The position numbers and the translations under genes are program-made. Under the pieces are notes generated by a model, which ran no database searches, was not told the DNA's origin, and saw only the letters and a list, made by a program, of their open reading frames with translations. A DNA stretch of 64,000 nucleotides from the NCBI GenBank assembly GCA_036023115.1, contig JAYKKT010000064.1, positions 9,193,501 to 9,257,500 on the forward strand, read 5' to 3'. Shown here piece by piece: positions 33,301 to 39,217 of this stretch. The DNA is from Brasenia schreberi. Taxonomy: Eukaryota; Streptophyta; Magnoliopsida; Nymphaeales; Cabombaceae. Position 1 is the first letter of the stretch; each line of letters opens with the position of its first letter.

Positions 33301-35774
33301 CCAGACGCTTGGAGTAGGTGATTAAGATGAAAAAGATCAGTTTCAATAGAATTCATGAAAAACTAGAAGGTAGAACCCAAATAACCATTTGAACAAGATC
33401 AGATACCTATATCACAAGGTCCTTTCTCGAGGTGTACAAGTGAATGAATTAGAAACATGCCATTCATAATGACAAGAACGCATATCCACAGAGAGAACAG
33501 CCACATAACGAAAGTTATTCAGTTTCATGCAGCTTGTGTTTTCTTCTATTTAAGCACAAAAGTTGTATCATAAAAGAACGTCATTTTTAATCACATAACT
33601 TGCCACTATGAGCATGACAACCATATGACAAGCAACTTAAAAAAGAGGAAAGCAATGCACAATGAACGCCCAAGAATAATGACCTTGATCATCAAGCAAT
33701 CAAGATGAAAAGTTGATGGACAACTATCACAGCATATCAAGTCCCCACCATCTGCACAGATTCCGCAGGTATCATCACTGCCATCAGGATCATTGACACC
33801 AACAATTCGAAACTCCACATTCCTTTGTTTTTTTTCTTTTTCCCATGCCTCTCTCTGGCATGCAAATAACGATTTGCCAGAAGCGGTGTAAATATTAACC
33901 CATGGTTGACGAAGGTTGCTGCCGGCATGGGCTTCAAACTCCAATAATGAGACAACCTTATTGCAACAATTACACTGAACTCCTTCTCTAGTGACCCAGC
34001 CTATCAACATACAACTTATACCACTAAGTTTGTAGGCAACTTTTTCATTTTCGCTTAAAGTACCAGAATCAATCAACCATGATAATATAGTGAGTTTCCG
34101 TTGACACAACAAAGCATATGGATCGTTACCCTCCAATGACCCTCTAACCAACAGCCCACAACCTCGCCTCCTCCTCTTCTTCTTCTCATTTGACTGCAGG
34201 GGAGCAGCTGAGTTCTTCTTGTTTGATGAAGCCGGTGAGCACTTGCCAGAAAACAGTAATCCTGTATCAGTTTTTTCAGCCATTGTGCAGCTTCCTCGAG
34301 TCTGTTTCTCGCATTGCTGCTGCATTTCAGGCTTCAATACAGCTCCTAAGTCTGACAATCGGACCATTTCGCCTTCAACATTTTGGAACTTGAGAGGCAA
34401 AGTTGTTGCCTTGGTTCCAGGATCATTTGCCATACCCTTAATAATGCATTTCGGTGATGGAAAACCAGCATTAGAAGATTCTGGATCCTCATAAACCTCG
34501 ACTCTTCTCCCATTAATAAGCTCGGACTTCTTCGAACCAAGCAGCTCAATTTCTATTGGCTGCACGTGGACATCTGCATTAACTTTTTTTGCCACACCAA
34601 CGTCAAGCTCATTGGTTTCAGATACGTGCAGGTGAGTGTCATTGTGAATGGGAACTTGTTGTCCATCACAACCAGAATTATCATTTGGATTGGTGTTGAA
34701 CATTTTGTGCTTCTTGCCATCCATAGATATTAATGTACTTCTCTGCCTTTTACGAGCAGATGTTTCATTTTTCATCTCCAATGATCTGACATCGTTCTCG
34801 CTGCTGATTGAGCTCCTTGGCTGTGAACTACCATCTGCCGATGTAGAACCATTTTCTTCAGTTGGTGTGTTGGCCTTGCTGCTGCAGGCAGGAAGATCAC
34901 TTTGCAATTCAACTTTGCTTGAGCTTGAAGCACTGTTTTCTACATTAATTGCCTTGGGGTAAGGCATGCTTCTCTCTATTTCCCCCCTCTTAGAGATTTC
35001 CTTTATGTAAGCTTCCCAAGCTACGGGAAGAGACCTGAAAGTCGACCCGGACGGTGAAATATACCCGGAATCAGAAACCTTCCACCCTGCAGCCTGCAGA
35101 CGGCCCTTCATGTGAGAATGTTGTGGATTTTGCTCCCTGCGTTCAATCGGCTTGCAAGATGATGATCTTTCAGTCTCCGGAAGCAAGCTATCGGCATTTG
35201 GCAACCACTGCCAAACCCTTTTCTCAGGATCAGGTCTCTTTCCTTCAATCTTCACCTTTCTAGAAGTCCTTTTGCTTTCCCCACTTTTGTCACTCAAACT
35301 ATCTGCTTTATTATTCCGCAAAGCATCGTTATTGACTGTCTCATTAGTGCATTCATGACTAAACCACAGCCTCCTTCCATAATCAAACCTGTCGTTCTTA
35401 GCTACTAACCTACTCTTCCCTGGCACCCGTTTCTCCAAATTCGCATTGCCCATTTCATCGTTTAGATTGAAAGACAATGCAGATTGGCTTTTGGAATTCT
35501 TAAACTCACCATTTAGCTCTCGCCGATCTATGGCGGGACAAACGATTGCTGTTTCTGATTGGGAAGCAATTTTAACAATCGTTCCCACAGACCCCTCGCC
35601 CTCAAGCGAAAAAATATCCCCATTTCGCAATTCTGATGCATCAACGGGTTCCTTTCTGACCACATTCGATCTCGTCCCTCCATTCACCGACGCACCGTTG
35701 TTGGCCTTCGCATTCTCCCCAACCAACGACGCGCTAAATTTCTCAGAAAACGCATCCCAGGCAGAAAACATCAT
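8784..35774 (-). CDS. IDM1-like PHD-finger/GNAT histone acetyltransferase (8 exons, ~27 kb)
   Basis: I assembled eight exons: 35774-33684, 30299-30179, 30051-29966, 26831-26590, 24968-24882, 16320-16221, 9626-9422 and 9307-8784. All junctions are GT-AG and the phases join exactly, giving 3,456 nt (1,151 aa plus stop). Order of domains: a low-complexity N-terminus; a short conserved block near 225-270 ([17 protein letters not shown]); a Tify/Jas-like region at about 592-645; a C4HC3 PHD finger at about 668-710 split by intron 1; a second Cys/His cluster; and a GNAT fold at about 790-960 with the acetyl-CoA loop [11 protein letters not shown]. This architecture and length match the plant IDM1/ROS4-like family, nuclear chromatin proteins. 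In Arabidopsis IDM1 acetylates H3 at methylated loci and helps recruit ROS1 demethylase. Which paralogue this is cannot be told, so I give no symbol. Introns 1, 3, 5 and 6 are 3-8.6 kb and packed with transposons. Confidence 0.92.
9422..9626 (-). CDS. IDM1-like gene, exon 7 (end of GNAT domain)
   Basis: Acceptor TTTTTTCAG, donor AAAAG/GTATAT. Encodes [20 protein letters not shown], the characteristic segment following the acetyl-CoA loop in IDM1-like proteins, then FKPLEPS and FLQKPIFHP. Length 205 nt leaves phase 1. Confidence 0.9.
11025..12860 (-). mobile_element. decayed RTE-type LINE, interrupted by a ~1.1 kb insertion
   Basis: 11025-11300 matches the 3' coding end of the intact RTE at 55.2 kb (the HTRKD / MFYGSECW region), and 12385-12860 matches its central RT region, including the degraded catalytic box (reverse complement of ATCATCTACAAATAA, i.e. 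LFVDDIV). The order and strand are those of one element. A segment of about 11.30-12.385 kb separates the halves and is flanked by TATCATATCAT and GTATCGTATTGT / TGATACATGTC type sequences. Confidence 0.75.
11300..12385. repeat. inserted GTATCGTATC-edged repeat inside RTE copy
   Basis: The insertion interrupts the RTE reading order. Its edges carry inverted words (left GTGTATCGTATTGTAAA; right TGATACATGTCACTGTATTG) of the GATACG repeat type also present at 46.4-46.6 and 48.7 kb. No coding is visible. The exact ends and target duplication are not resolved. Confidence 0.45.
13700..15990 (+). mobile_element. decayed RTE-type LINE with endonuclease and RT remnants
   Basis: At 13885-14047 the plus strand encodes the start of an AP-type endonuclease ([17 protein letters not shown], then [11 protein letters not shown]). 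At 14390-14560 it matches the start of the intact RTE frame at 55.2 kb ([20 protein letters not shown]). RT follows to about 15990 with many stops and indels. The catalytic box LFADGIML has lost its second Asp. It is the only copy in the window retaining the N-terminal endonuclease, so it shows what the young copy lacks. The 3' tail is missing. Confidence 0.85.
16221..16320 (-). CDS. IDM1-like gene, exon 6 (acetyl-CoA binding loop)
   Basis: Acceptor ATTTCAG, donor GAAGAG/GTATGT, 100 nt. Encodes [20 protein letters not shown] and [12 protein letters not shown]. The stretch RHQGMC is the GNAT motif A (Q/R-x-x-G-x-G/C) that binds acetyl-CoA pyrophosphate. The exon stands alone between introns of 8.6 and 6.6 kb. 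Confidence 0.93.
17007..17051 (+). mobile_element. RTE 3'-tail fragment
   Basis: AGCCGACCCCATCTAGTATG, GGAAAAGGCTTAG, then TTG repeats: the last codons, stop and (TTG)n tail of the RTE family, extremely 5'-truncated, in plus orientation. Confidence 0.8.
17130..18160 (+). mobile_element. strongly decayed RTE-type LINE body
   Basis: Around 17140-17300 the words CACCCATATACAAGAA, AAGTTAATGAGCTGTACCAT and AGTACAACATAGAACC AATTTG follow the RT core of the RTE copies elsewhere in the window in the right order. Further matches run to about 18160 (GTGTAGCACCAAGAAGG). No frame is open. This is the oldest-looking copy. Confidence 0.6.
18334..18597 (+). repeat. copia 5' LTR
   Basis: 264 bp from TGTTGAG to TATAACA, next to a primer-binding site at 18598. 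It aligns over its last 232 bp with the 3' LTR with scattered substitutions and small indels, indicating an old insertion. AATAAACAATG near 18577 resembles a polyadenylation region. Confidence 0.9.
18949..19206 (+). pseudogene. copia gag fragment
   Basis: An 85-codon frame opening [20 protein letters not shown] and containing [17 protein letters not shown], typical of the N-terminal capsid domain of plant copia gag. It ends early at a TGA after AMGI; the rest of gag continues in broken frames. Confidence 0.8.
20643..21606 (-). mobile_element. RTE-type LINE copy nested in the copia element
   Basis: The (CAA)n tail at 20643 leads, on the minus strand, into the RTE 3' coding region and up to the RT core ([15 protein letters not shown] at about 21450, where FADD has become FLDD). 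It stops at CACATGTTTTTGC, so it is 5'-truncated. It sits between integrase and RT of the copia element and must be younger than it. On its left the host has an 18-bp tandem duplication (CATAAGAAGAATTGAGTG twice); no clean flanking TSD was found. Confidence 0.88.
21985..22780 (+). pseudogene. copia reverse transcriptase, decayed, RNase H deleted
   Basis: Broken frames encode [59 protein letters not shown] and LYIDDIIV, the ordered copia RT motifs including the catalytic pair in YIDD. The last recognisable residues are [13 protein letters not shown] then FLLP; normally RNase H would follow. Confidence 0.85.
22781..23011 (+). repeat. copia 3' LTR, 5'-truncated
   Basis: 231 bp corresponding to 18366-18597 of the 5' LTR (TGATCCAATTATC to TATAACA). 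The first part of the LTR and the polypurine tract are absent because the deletion joins RT coding to this point. Followed by TSD GGTTC. Confidence 0.9.
23704..23816 (-). mobile_element. short 5'-truncated RTE LINE with 18-bp TSD
   Basis: A 113-bp copy of the RTE 3' end: (CAA)n tail, the terminal AAGCCTTTTCCCATAC block, up to AATAAGCT. It is flanked by AGCAATATCGTATAGTAC at 23686-23703 and 23817-23834, a perfect 18-bp target duplication. It fixes the insertion limits and shows that mobilisation worked from the tail. Confidence 0.95.
24488..24765 (+). mobile_element. solo LTR with TSD ATTAT
   Basis: 278 bp beginning TGTTAGAATG and ending TTTACA, flanked by the perfect 5-bp duplication ATTAT (24483-24487 and 24766-24770). 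It contains a TATA-like CTCTATAAATT near 24657 and AATAAAATG near 24729. With no internal coding beside it, it is best read as a solo LTR left by LTR-LTR recombination. It shares ends and the word AGTAGCCGTTGG with the solo LTR at 27.1 kb. Orientation is inferred from the TATA and polyadenylation order. Confidence 0.9.
24882..24968 (-). CDS. IDM1-like gene, exon 5 (GNAT core)
   Basis: Acceptor TTTCTAG, donor AAG/GTATGC, 87 nt. Encodes [20 protein letters not shown] then KIISAASLR, a highly conserved block of the GNAT domain in this family. Confidence 0.93.
24969..26589 (-). other. IDM1-like intron 4
   Basis: 1.6 kb with no gene. 25.1-25.8 kb is rich in GGTTC/GGGTTTG words and may be an old repeat. 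Around 26155-26320 a short sequence TTCATTACGATTTCCTATTT and TTTCGC is repeated (26175 and 26275). Confidence 0.6.
26590..26831 (-). CDS. IDM1-like gene, exon 4 (start of GNAT domain)
   Basis: Acceptor TGCTCAG, donor GTGG/GTAAGT, 242 nt. Encodes [19 protein letters not shown] through [20 protein letters not shown] and [18 protein letters not shown]. The block [15 protein letters not shown] is a hallmark of IDM1-like acetyltransferases. Confidence 0.95.
27136..27529 (+). mobile_element. solo LTR with TSD TGAAG
   Basis: 394 bp from TGTTAGAAAAC to TTCATTACA, flanked by the perfect 5-bp duplication TGAAG (27131-27135 and 27530-27534). It carries CTCTATAAATACC (TATA-like) near 27316 and AATAAAGATT near 27368, the order expected in a plus-oriented LTR. 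GC-rich first third with GCCGTTGG words; related in ends and motifs to the solo LTR at 24.5 kb but longer. Confidence 0.92.
28301..28764. mobile_element. hAT-like MITE, TAGACATG family
   Basis: Inverted ends TAGACATGACCGGTTCCG and CCCGAAACTGGACATGTCTA. The interior is rich in GGTTC/GAACC, as in the other copies. Flanking 8-mers TAGAAGAG and CTCAAGAG agree at five positions, a possible decayed 8-bp TSD. Its centre (28525-28589) looks like a tRNA-derived SINE piece. Confidence 0.75.
28525..28589 (+). repeat. SINE-like tRNA-related fragment inside MITE
   Basis: GGGGTGACTCAACGGTAAAA resembles a pol III A box region and GGGAGTTTGACTCCCC a B box. Sits at the centre of the MITE, so either inserted there or part of that subfamily. 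Confidence 0.35.
29966..30051 (-). CDS. IDM1-like gene, exon 3 (Cys/His cluster after PHD)
   Basis: Acceptor CTTGTAG, donor GGAAG/GTACAA, 86 nt. With the T from exon 2 it encodes [20 protein letters not shown] then PFCGQNCRK, the second zinc-type cluster typical of this family. Confidence 0.93.
30179..30299 (-). CDS. IDM1-like gene, exon 2 (end of PHD finger)
   Basis: Acceptor GCTTTCAG, donor CAAAT/GTCAGT, 121 nt. Encodes [17 protein letters not shown], the last metal-binding Cys pair of the PHD finger, then a Cys-rich [10 protein letters not shown]. It joins exon 1 in phase 0 after DCLMIK. Confidence 0.94.
30700..31085 (+). mobile_element. decayed LINE 3' region, distinct from the main RTE family
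   Basis: Broken frames give [36 protein letters not shown] and DRMRER-WFG, equivalent to the C-terminal part of the RTE frame ([14 protein letters not shown] ... [12 protein letters not shown]) but clearly divergent. An old relative or sister family. Confidence 0.6.
31186..31777. mobile_element. hAT-like MITE, GGGTGCAA family, 8-bp TSD
   Basis: Inverted ends AAGGGTGCAAGTGAGTCGA and CTGGACTCAATTGCAGCCCA. Flanks are ACCTAGTT (31178-31185) and ACCTAGTG (31778-31785), a 7 of 8 match fitting hAT-type insertion. The interior repeats GAGCTCGAG words. Different family from the TAGACATG MITEs. A short open frame inside is not a gene. Confidence 0.75.
32083..32735 (-). mobile_element. 5'-truncated RTE LINE copy
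   Basis: Starts with CAA repeats interrupted by an extra ACTACAAACAACAAC and continues, on the minus strand, as a 146-codon remnant ([19 protein letters not shown] ... [15 protein letters not shown]). It closely matches the intact frame at 55.2 kb over its whole length, so it is relatively young. 5' end near CAATGTGTGCCAATTTTA. Confidence 0.9.
33052..33170 (+). repeat. tRNA-derived SINE copy
   Basis: Shares with 36374-36481 and 52061-52165 the series GCACTCAGA, TTAGCTCACC, AACTCACAAG, GTGAGTTTAATACCC. TAGCTCACCAGGCAGGG is A-box-like and GAGTTTAATACCC is B-box-like. Followed by a T-poor, C-rich tail and ATTGTAACCAAGAAAAG. Confidence 0.6.
33684..35774 (-). CDS. IDM1-like gene, exon 1 (N-terminus to first half of PHD)
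   Basis: 2,091 nt, 697 codons, opening [20 protein letters not shown]; the first of two adjacent ATGs is taken as start. It encodes a basic Ser/Asn-rich region, the [17 protein letters not shown] block, a Lys/Arg tract ([10 protein letters not shown]), [18 protein letters not shown], the Tify/Jas-like region, and [20 protein letters not shown] followed by FHLDCLMIK. It ends AAG/GTCATT in phase 0. The open frame reads 25 codons into the intron, which is not part of the protein. Confidence 0.94.
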
Positions 35775-36197
35775 TCCGAAACGATGGCAACGGAAACACT
35801 TTGAATACAGCCCTTCTCAAAATCGGTGAGCCACAAGAAACAAACGGCGATTTTTTCACACTTCACCTTAGAAGCAATCCACCAACAGCACGAGATTTTT
35901 CTCAGATTCCGATACGGAAACAATAGACTCCAAGAAAACCCACCATCGACATTGTCCTAAATCCAACCATTAAAGCAGACAATCAAAGGTAACCAAATTT
36001 CATCCTCTTACCATGAGGAACGCTTGGATATCCAACTCAGGCACCCGTATTGGTACATTGCAAGGAAAGGGAGCGCACAGTCTGAAAGAATAAGAACTAG
36101 GGTTTTTCCACCTCGGTTCTCCACCGTTTACGTATCACTCGCTCGGTGTTTGAGCGTGTTGCAATGAGGTTTGTTGCATATCTGCGTGTTTGTGTGG

Positions 36198-36240
<43 letters not shown>

Positions 36241-36373
36241 GAGTCAAGACAGGGTTATTGTTCCAAAGGTTCTATTTCCCATGGTAATTCGAAAACCTGA
36301 CACACGTTGTGAACTTTTTCAAGGAACTGCGAAGTTTCAGCTATTGCACGAAAACGACCTCTGGCTGGTAAAT
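35775..36373. promoter_or_regulatory. 5' leader and promoter-proximal region of the IDM1-like gene
   Basis: Upstream of the start codon on the minus strand. A GA/CT microsatellite (36201-36243) lies 430-470 bp upstream, a position common for CT-rich leaders or GAGA-factor sites in plants. No TATA box can be chosen with confidence. Confidence 0.45.
36201..36243. repeat. (AG)n microsatellite
   Basis: About 43 bp of AG repeats with one extra G. CT-rich on the coding strand of the gene next to it. Confidence 0.9.
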
Positions 36374-36481
36374 GCACTCAGACCGTTACCTCACCTGTCC
36401 GAGGAACTCACAAGATGAAGATCGTGAGTTCAATACTCAGGGCATGCAACCTGGCTTCAGCCTTTCAATTATAACAAAAAC
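36374..36481 (+). repeat. tRNA-derived SINE copy
   Basis: GCACTCAGACCGTTACCTC, AACTCACAAGATGAAGATC, GTGAGTTCAATACTC: the same ordered blocks as the copies at 33.1 and 52.1 kb. The B-box-like GAGTTCAATACTC is closest to a tRNA T-loop. Ends in A-rich ATAACAAAAACAAATG. Confidence 0.6.
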
Positions 36482-37809
36482 AAATGTATGGCTAGTAAGG
36501 AATCGAGAAGCTTGCACTACAAACGAACCCATCCTGCTTCTGCAGCAGACCCACTTTAGGGTATGGTGAGGCATGCACCTTATTCAAAAACTGCATGGTA
36601 TATAGGAAATACAAGTGAATATAAGTGCACATCACCCGAAATACAAGTGTGCCTCGCCCAAAGAAAAAATCATAGGTTTATCACTGCATGGCTTGTTAGG
36701 TTCACATCATTAAGTCATTGTGTTTGAGGTCGTAAAAGCTCATTATTGATACTCCCAACATTTTTATTTTCTGTCACACTTATGAAAATAGTAGTAGGGT
36801 CTCTTGTGCGTGGATTAGATGGCAAATTACAGCTTAAGCCACGATCATGTTGCACTGATCTACAACCTTCACTCCCATGAAATTATGATCGTCAGCCCGA
36901 TATTTGGAGTTATCTTCTCATCTCACTGCAGAGGAGCAGCTGAGTTCTTTGATTTGCATGCATTTTATACTTGAACGGTTAGGAATTGTTTCCAAATGAT
37001 TTGCAATATCAAGTGATGTTAAGTTTGCTGAAGAAACTAGTTTGAGTGGTCTCCTTTTATGGAATTTGGCATTTTAATACATCACAAATGAAGCTATAAT
37101 ACTGGGATTATCAATTAGATAATAGACCATGATTATCAATTAGATAAAAGAAATTTTTTTCGGTTCCATCATGGTTATCACATACAATTGGAAGAGCTTT
37201 TATACGTCTCTGACTCAAAAAAAAAGTTGAGAAGTCACAGTTGAAGCATATCCGACAGAGCTGAACACAGTCATCGAGCATGAGATTATGATAAGGAAAT
37301 GCATAGTTGCTGTTTGTATGCTGAGTTATAGTACTTTAAATGTATAATTTGTACTGAGGACAAATAATGTGGAGCCTGCAATCAAGAAAGAAACGTAAAA
37401 ATACAATTATTTTATATTTTAGTAGTATTTCTCTAAATTATGAAGTTGCAAAGGTGAATGTGCTCATGAAGGAGTTGCCGTCCCTTTCGAATTATGTAGT
37501 CTCTCTTATTCAAGGACGATAAAAGAATGGTTGAGATTATGAATGACGTTAGTGAGACTAATCAATCTTGTAGGACTCGGGATGAAAGAAAAAATAGTTA
37601 AGGTTTTAGTGGTTATGATAATTTAGTGCCAACCACTGACGCTGCTCACTCGTACTGTCATTACTTTCAGAAGATATGATTGTAATAATATTTTATTTCA
37701 CCATCGCTAAAATACCCTTGCAATCTTCAAAATTGTATTCATGCACGAGAAGGTAAATGGTCCCACATGAGTGGGCAAGATCCAGTTTTCATACATATAT
37801 GTATATATA
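36482..37809. other. gene-free intergenic region
   Basis: No gene is visible. The only notable item is a 37-bp near-copy (36913-36949) of part of the acetyltransferase exon 1. Confidence 0.6.
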
Positions 37810-38225
37810 TATATATATATAAGAACTAAATCTTTTCCAGCTTTTACATATTCAAACCATCTTAAACATTCATCCCTACTTTTAATTCAATATTTTTCTA
37901 ATAACTTTATTTAGGATATAAAAGTTCTTGTGTGGCCATACATTCACCTCAATATTTATATTTCTATTATAAAAATTGTTTATGCATATTGATTATTGAC
38001 TGCACAATACTCAACGCCATATAATATTGGTGGCCTAACTGTTACCTTAAAATATTTATCTTTTAATTTTAGTAGTATCTTTTTATCATATAAAACATTT
38101 TAAAAAACTTTTTGTTTTAGCTAATATATGTTGATTATACATATAACATCTCTCCATCAATTTCTTCGGTACTTTATAAGATTGACTATGAGTACTTAAG
38201 GTTTTCTTGATGCAACTCCTAGCAT
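37810..38225 (-). mobile_element. decayed RTE LINE fragment
   Basis: On the minus strand, the ordered words of the RTE C-terminal region (CATATTCAAACCATCTTAAA, TGTGGCCATACATTCACCTC, TCTCCATCAATTTCTTC) appear with many changes. No (TTG)n tail and no open frame. Confidence 0.75.
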
Positions 38226-38241
38226 TTTTAACTTTACATGA

Positions 38242-38474
38242 TAAACATGATCGGTTTTGGTTAGTCCAAAACCTGGGACCAAAAAAAAAAATGTTTTTTA
38301 ATATTATAACCATTTGTTTAGAATTGTCGATTTTGGTCTGGTTCCGGTTCTATTTTTATAAAAAGTAAAATGAGAACCAAACTGAGTGATCCTCGGTTCC
38401 GGATTCAGTCAGTTTTCGGCCTGGTTCAGTTTCAATTGGAACTACTGGAAGCAATTAGGAACCAACCATATCTA
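38242..38474. mobile_element. hAT-like MITE, TAGACATG family
   Basis: Ends TAAACATGATCGGTTTTGG and GGAACCAACCATATCTA; flanking 8-mers TTACATGA and TTATGTGA match at six positions, a likely decayed TSD. Interior GGTTCCGG words as in the family. Confidence 0.65.
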
Positions 38475-39138
38475 TTATGTGATATGTTTCAACAAGACTA
38501 CTAAACTTGCACCCCATATATTTTGTTTTTATTTGTTAACTCCTAGTTCCCTTTATTTTCACCATAACTCAAGTTTCTTGCTAACTACTTTCATTGGGTT
38601 GGTCAAATCCCACATAAGTGTATTTAACCACGATCAAACACGACTCTTAATTATAAACAACCAGAGGGATGCATTCCTCATGCAAAAGACAATAATTTAT
38701 CCCATATATTGGATTGCCCATACCCCTTTGAGAGCAACGTTTCCGTCGTTGATGGTACTTGTCAGTGGTGTGCTATCTTGGATGGTTGTGCACCTGTTAC
38801 ATGTTCAAGCGGTGCTCAAATTTTAGTTTATATGTGCTGGTGATTTCTTTATATAAAAACGGAGAACCATCTCCGGTCGTACATCGATATACTTATGTTC
38901 ATCTATTACTTTTTAGTGGTATTAGTGTAACTAAAAACTTTAAGTCTTTGGCGAATAACATTTATTGCTCGTATGTCTTTAAAAAATGGGACCGTGTCAT
39001 GGTTTTATTTTTGTCTCCCTCTACATATAAAACAATTCCACCGCTTAGTTTTTATGTTACACACCTGTTTAACTTTTTATATTTGTTGTTTCCTATGTCC
39101 TTTTCTCGTGCCGGTTTTCGTTTCCGTGTAACCTAAGT

Positions 39139-39142
<4 letters not shown>

Positions 39143-39214
<72 letters not shown>
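39143..39214. repeat. (AT)n microsatellite, ~72 bp
   Basis: Thirty-six uninterrupted AT units flanked by TTCTC and GTGAGAA, which could pair across the tract. Confidence 0.95.

Positions 39215-39217
<3 letters not shown>

Larger units (their letters stand above)
30300..33683 (-). other. IDM1-like intron 1 (3.4 kb, splits the PHD finger)
   Basis: Separates the first and second halves of the PHD finger. It holds a plus-strand LINE remnant (30.70-31.08 kb), a MITE (31186-31777), a minus-strand RTE copy (32083-32735) and a SINE (33052-33170). Failure to splice it would end the protein 25 residues after exon 1. Confidence 0.85.

Noticed and set aside
34648..34962. 104-codon plus-strand frame, and others at 34190-34494 and 35446-35829
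   Set aside because: Antisense shadows of the IDM1-like exon 1.
38386..38826. 146-codon plus-strand frame
   Set aside because: Begins inside a MITE and has no recognisable domain; Phe/Ser-rich composition expected from AT-rich DNA.
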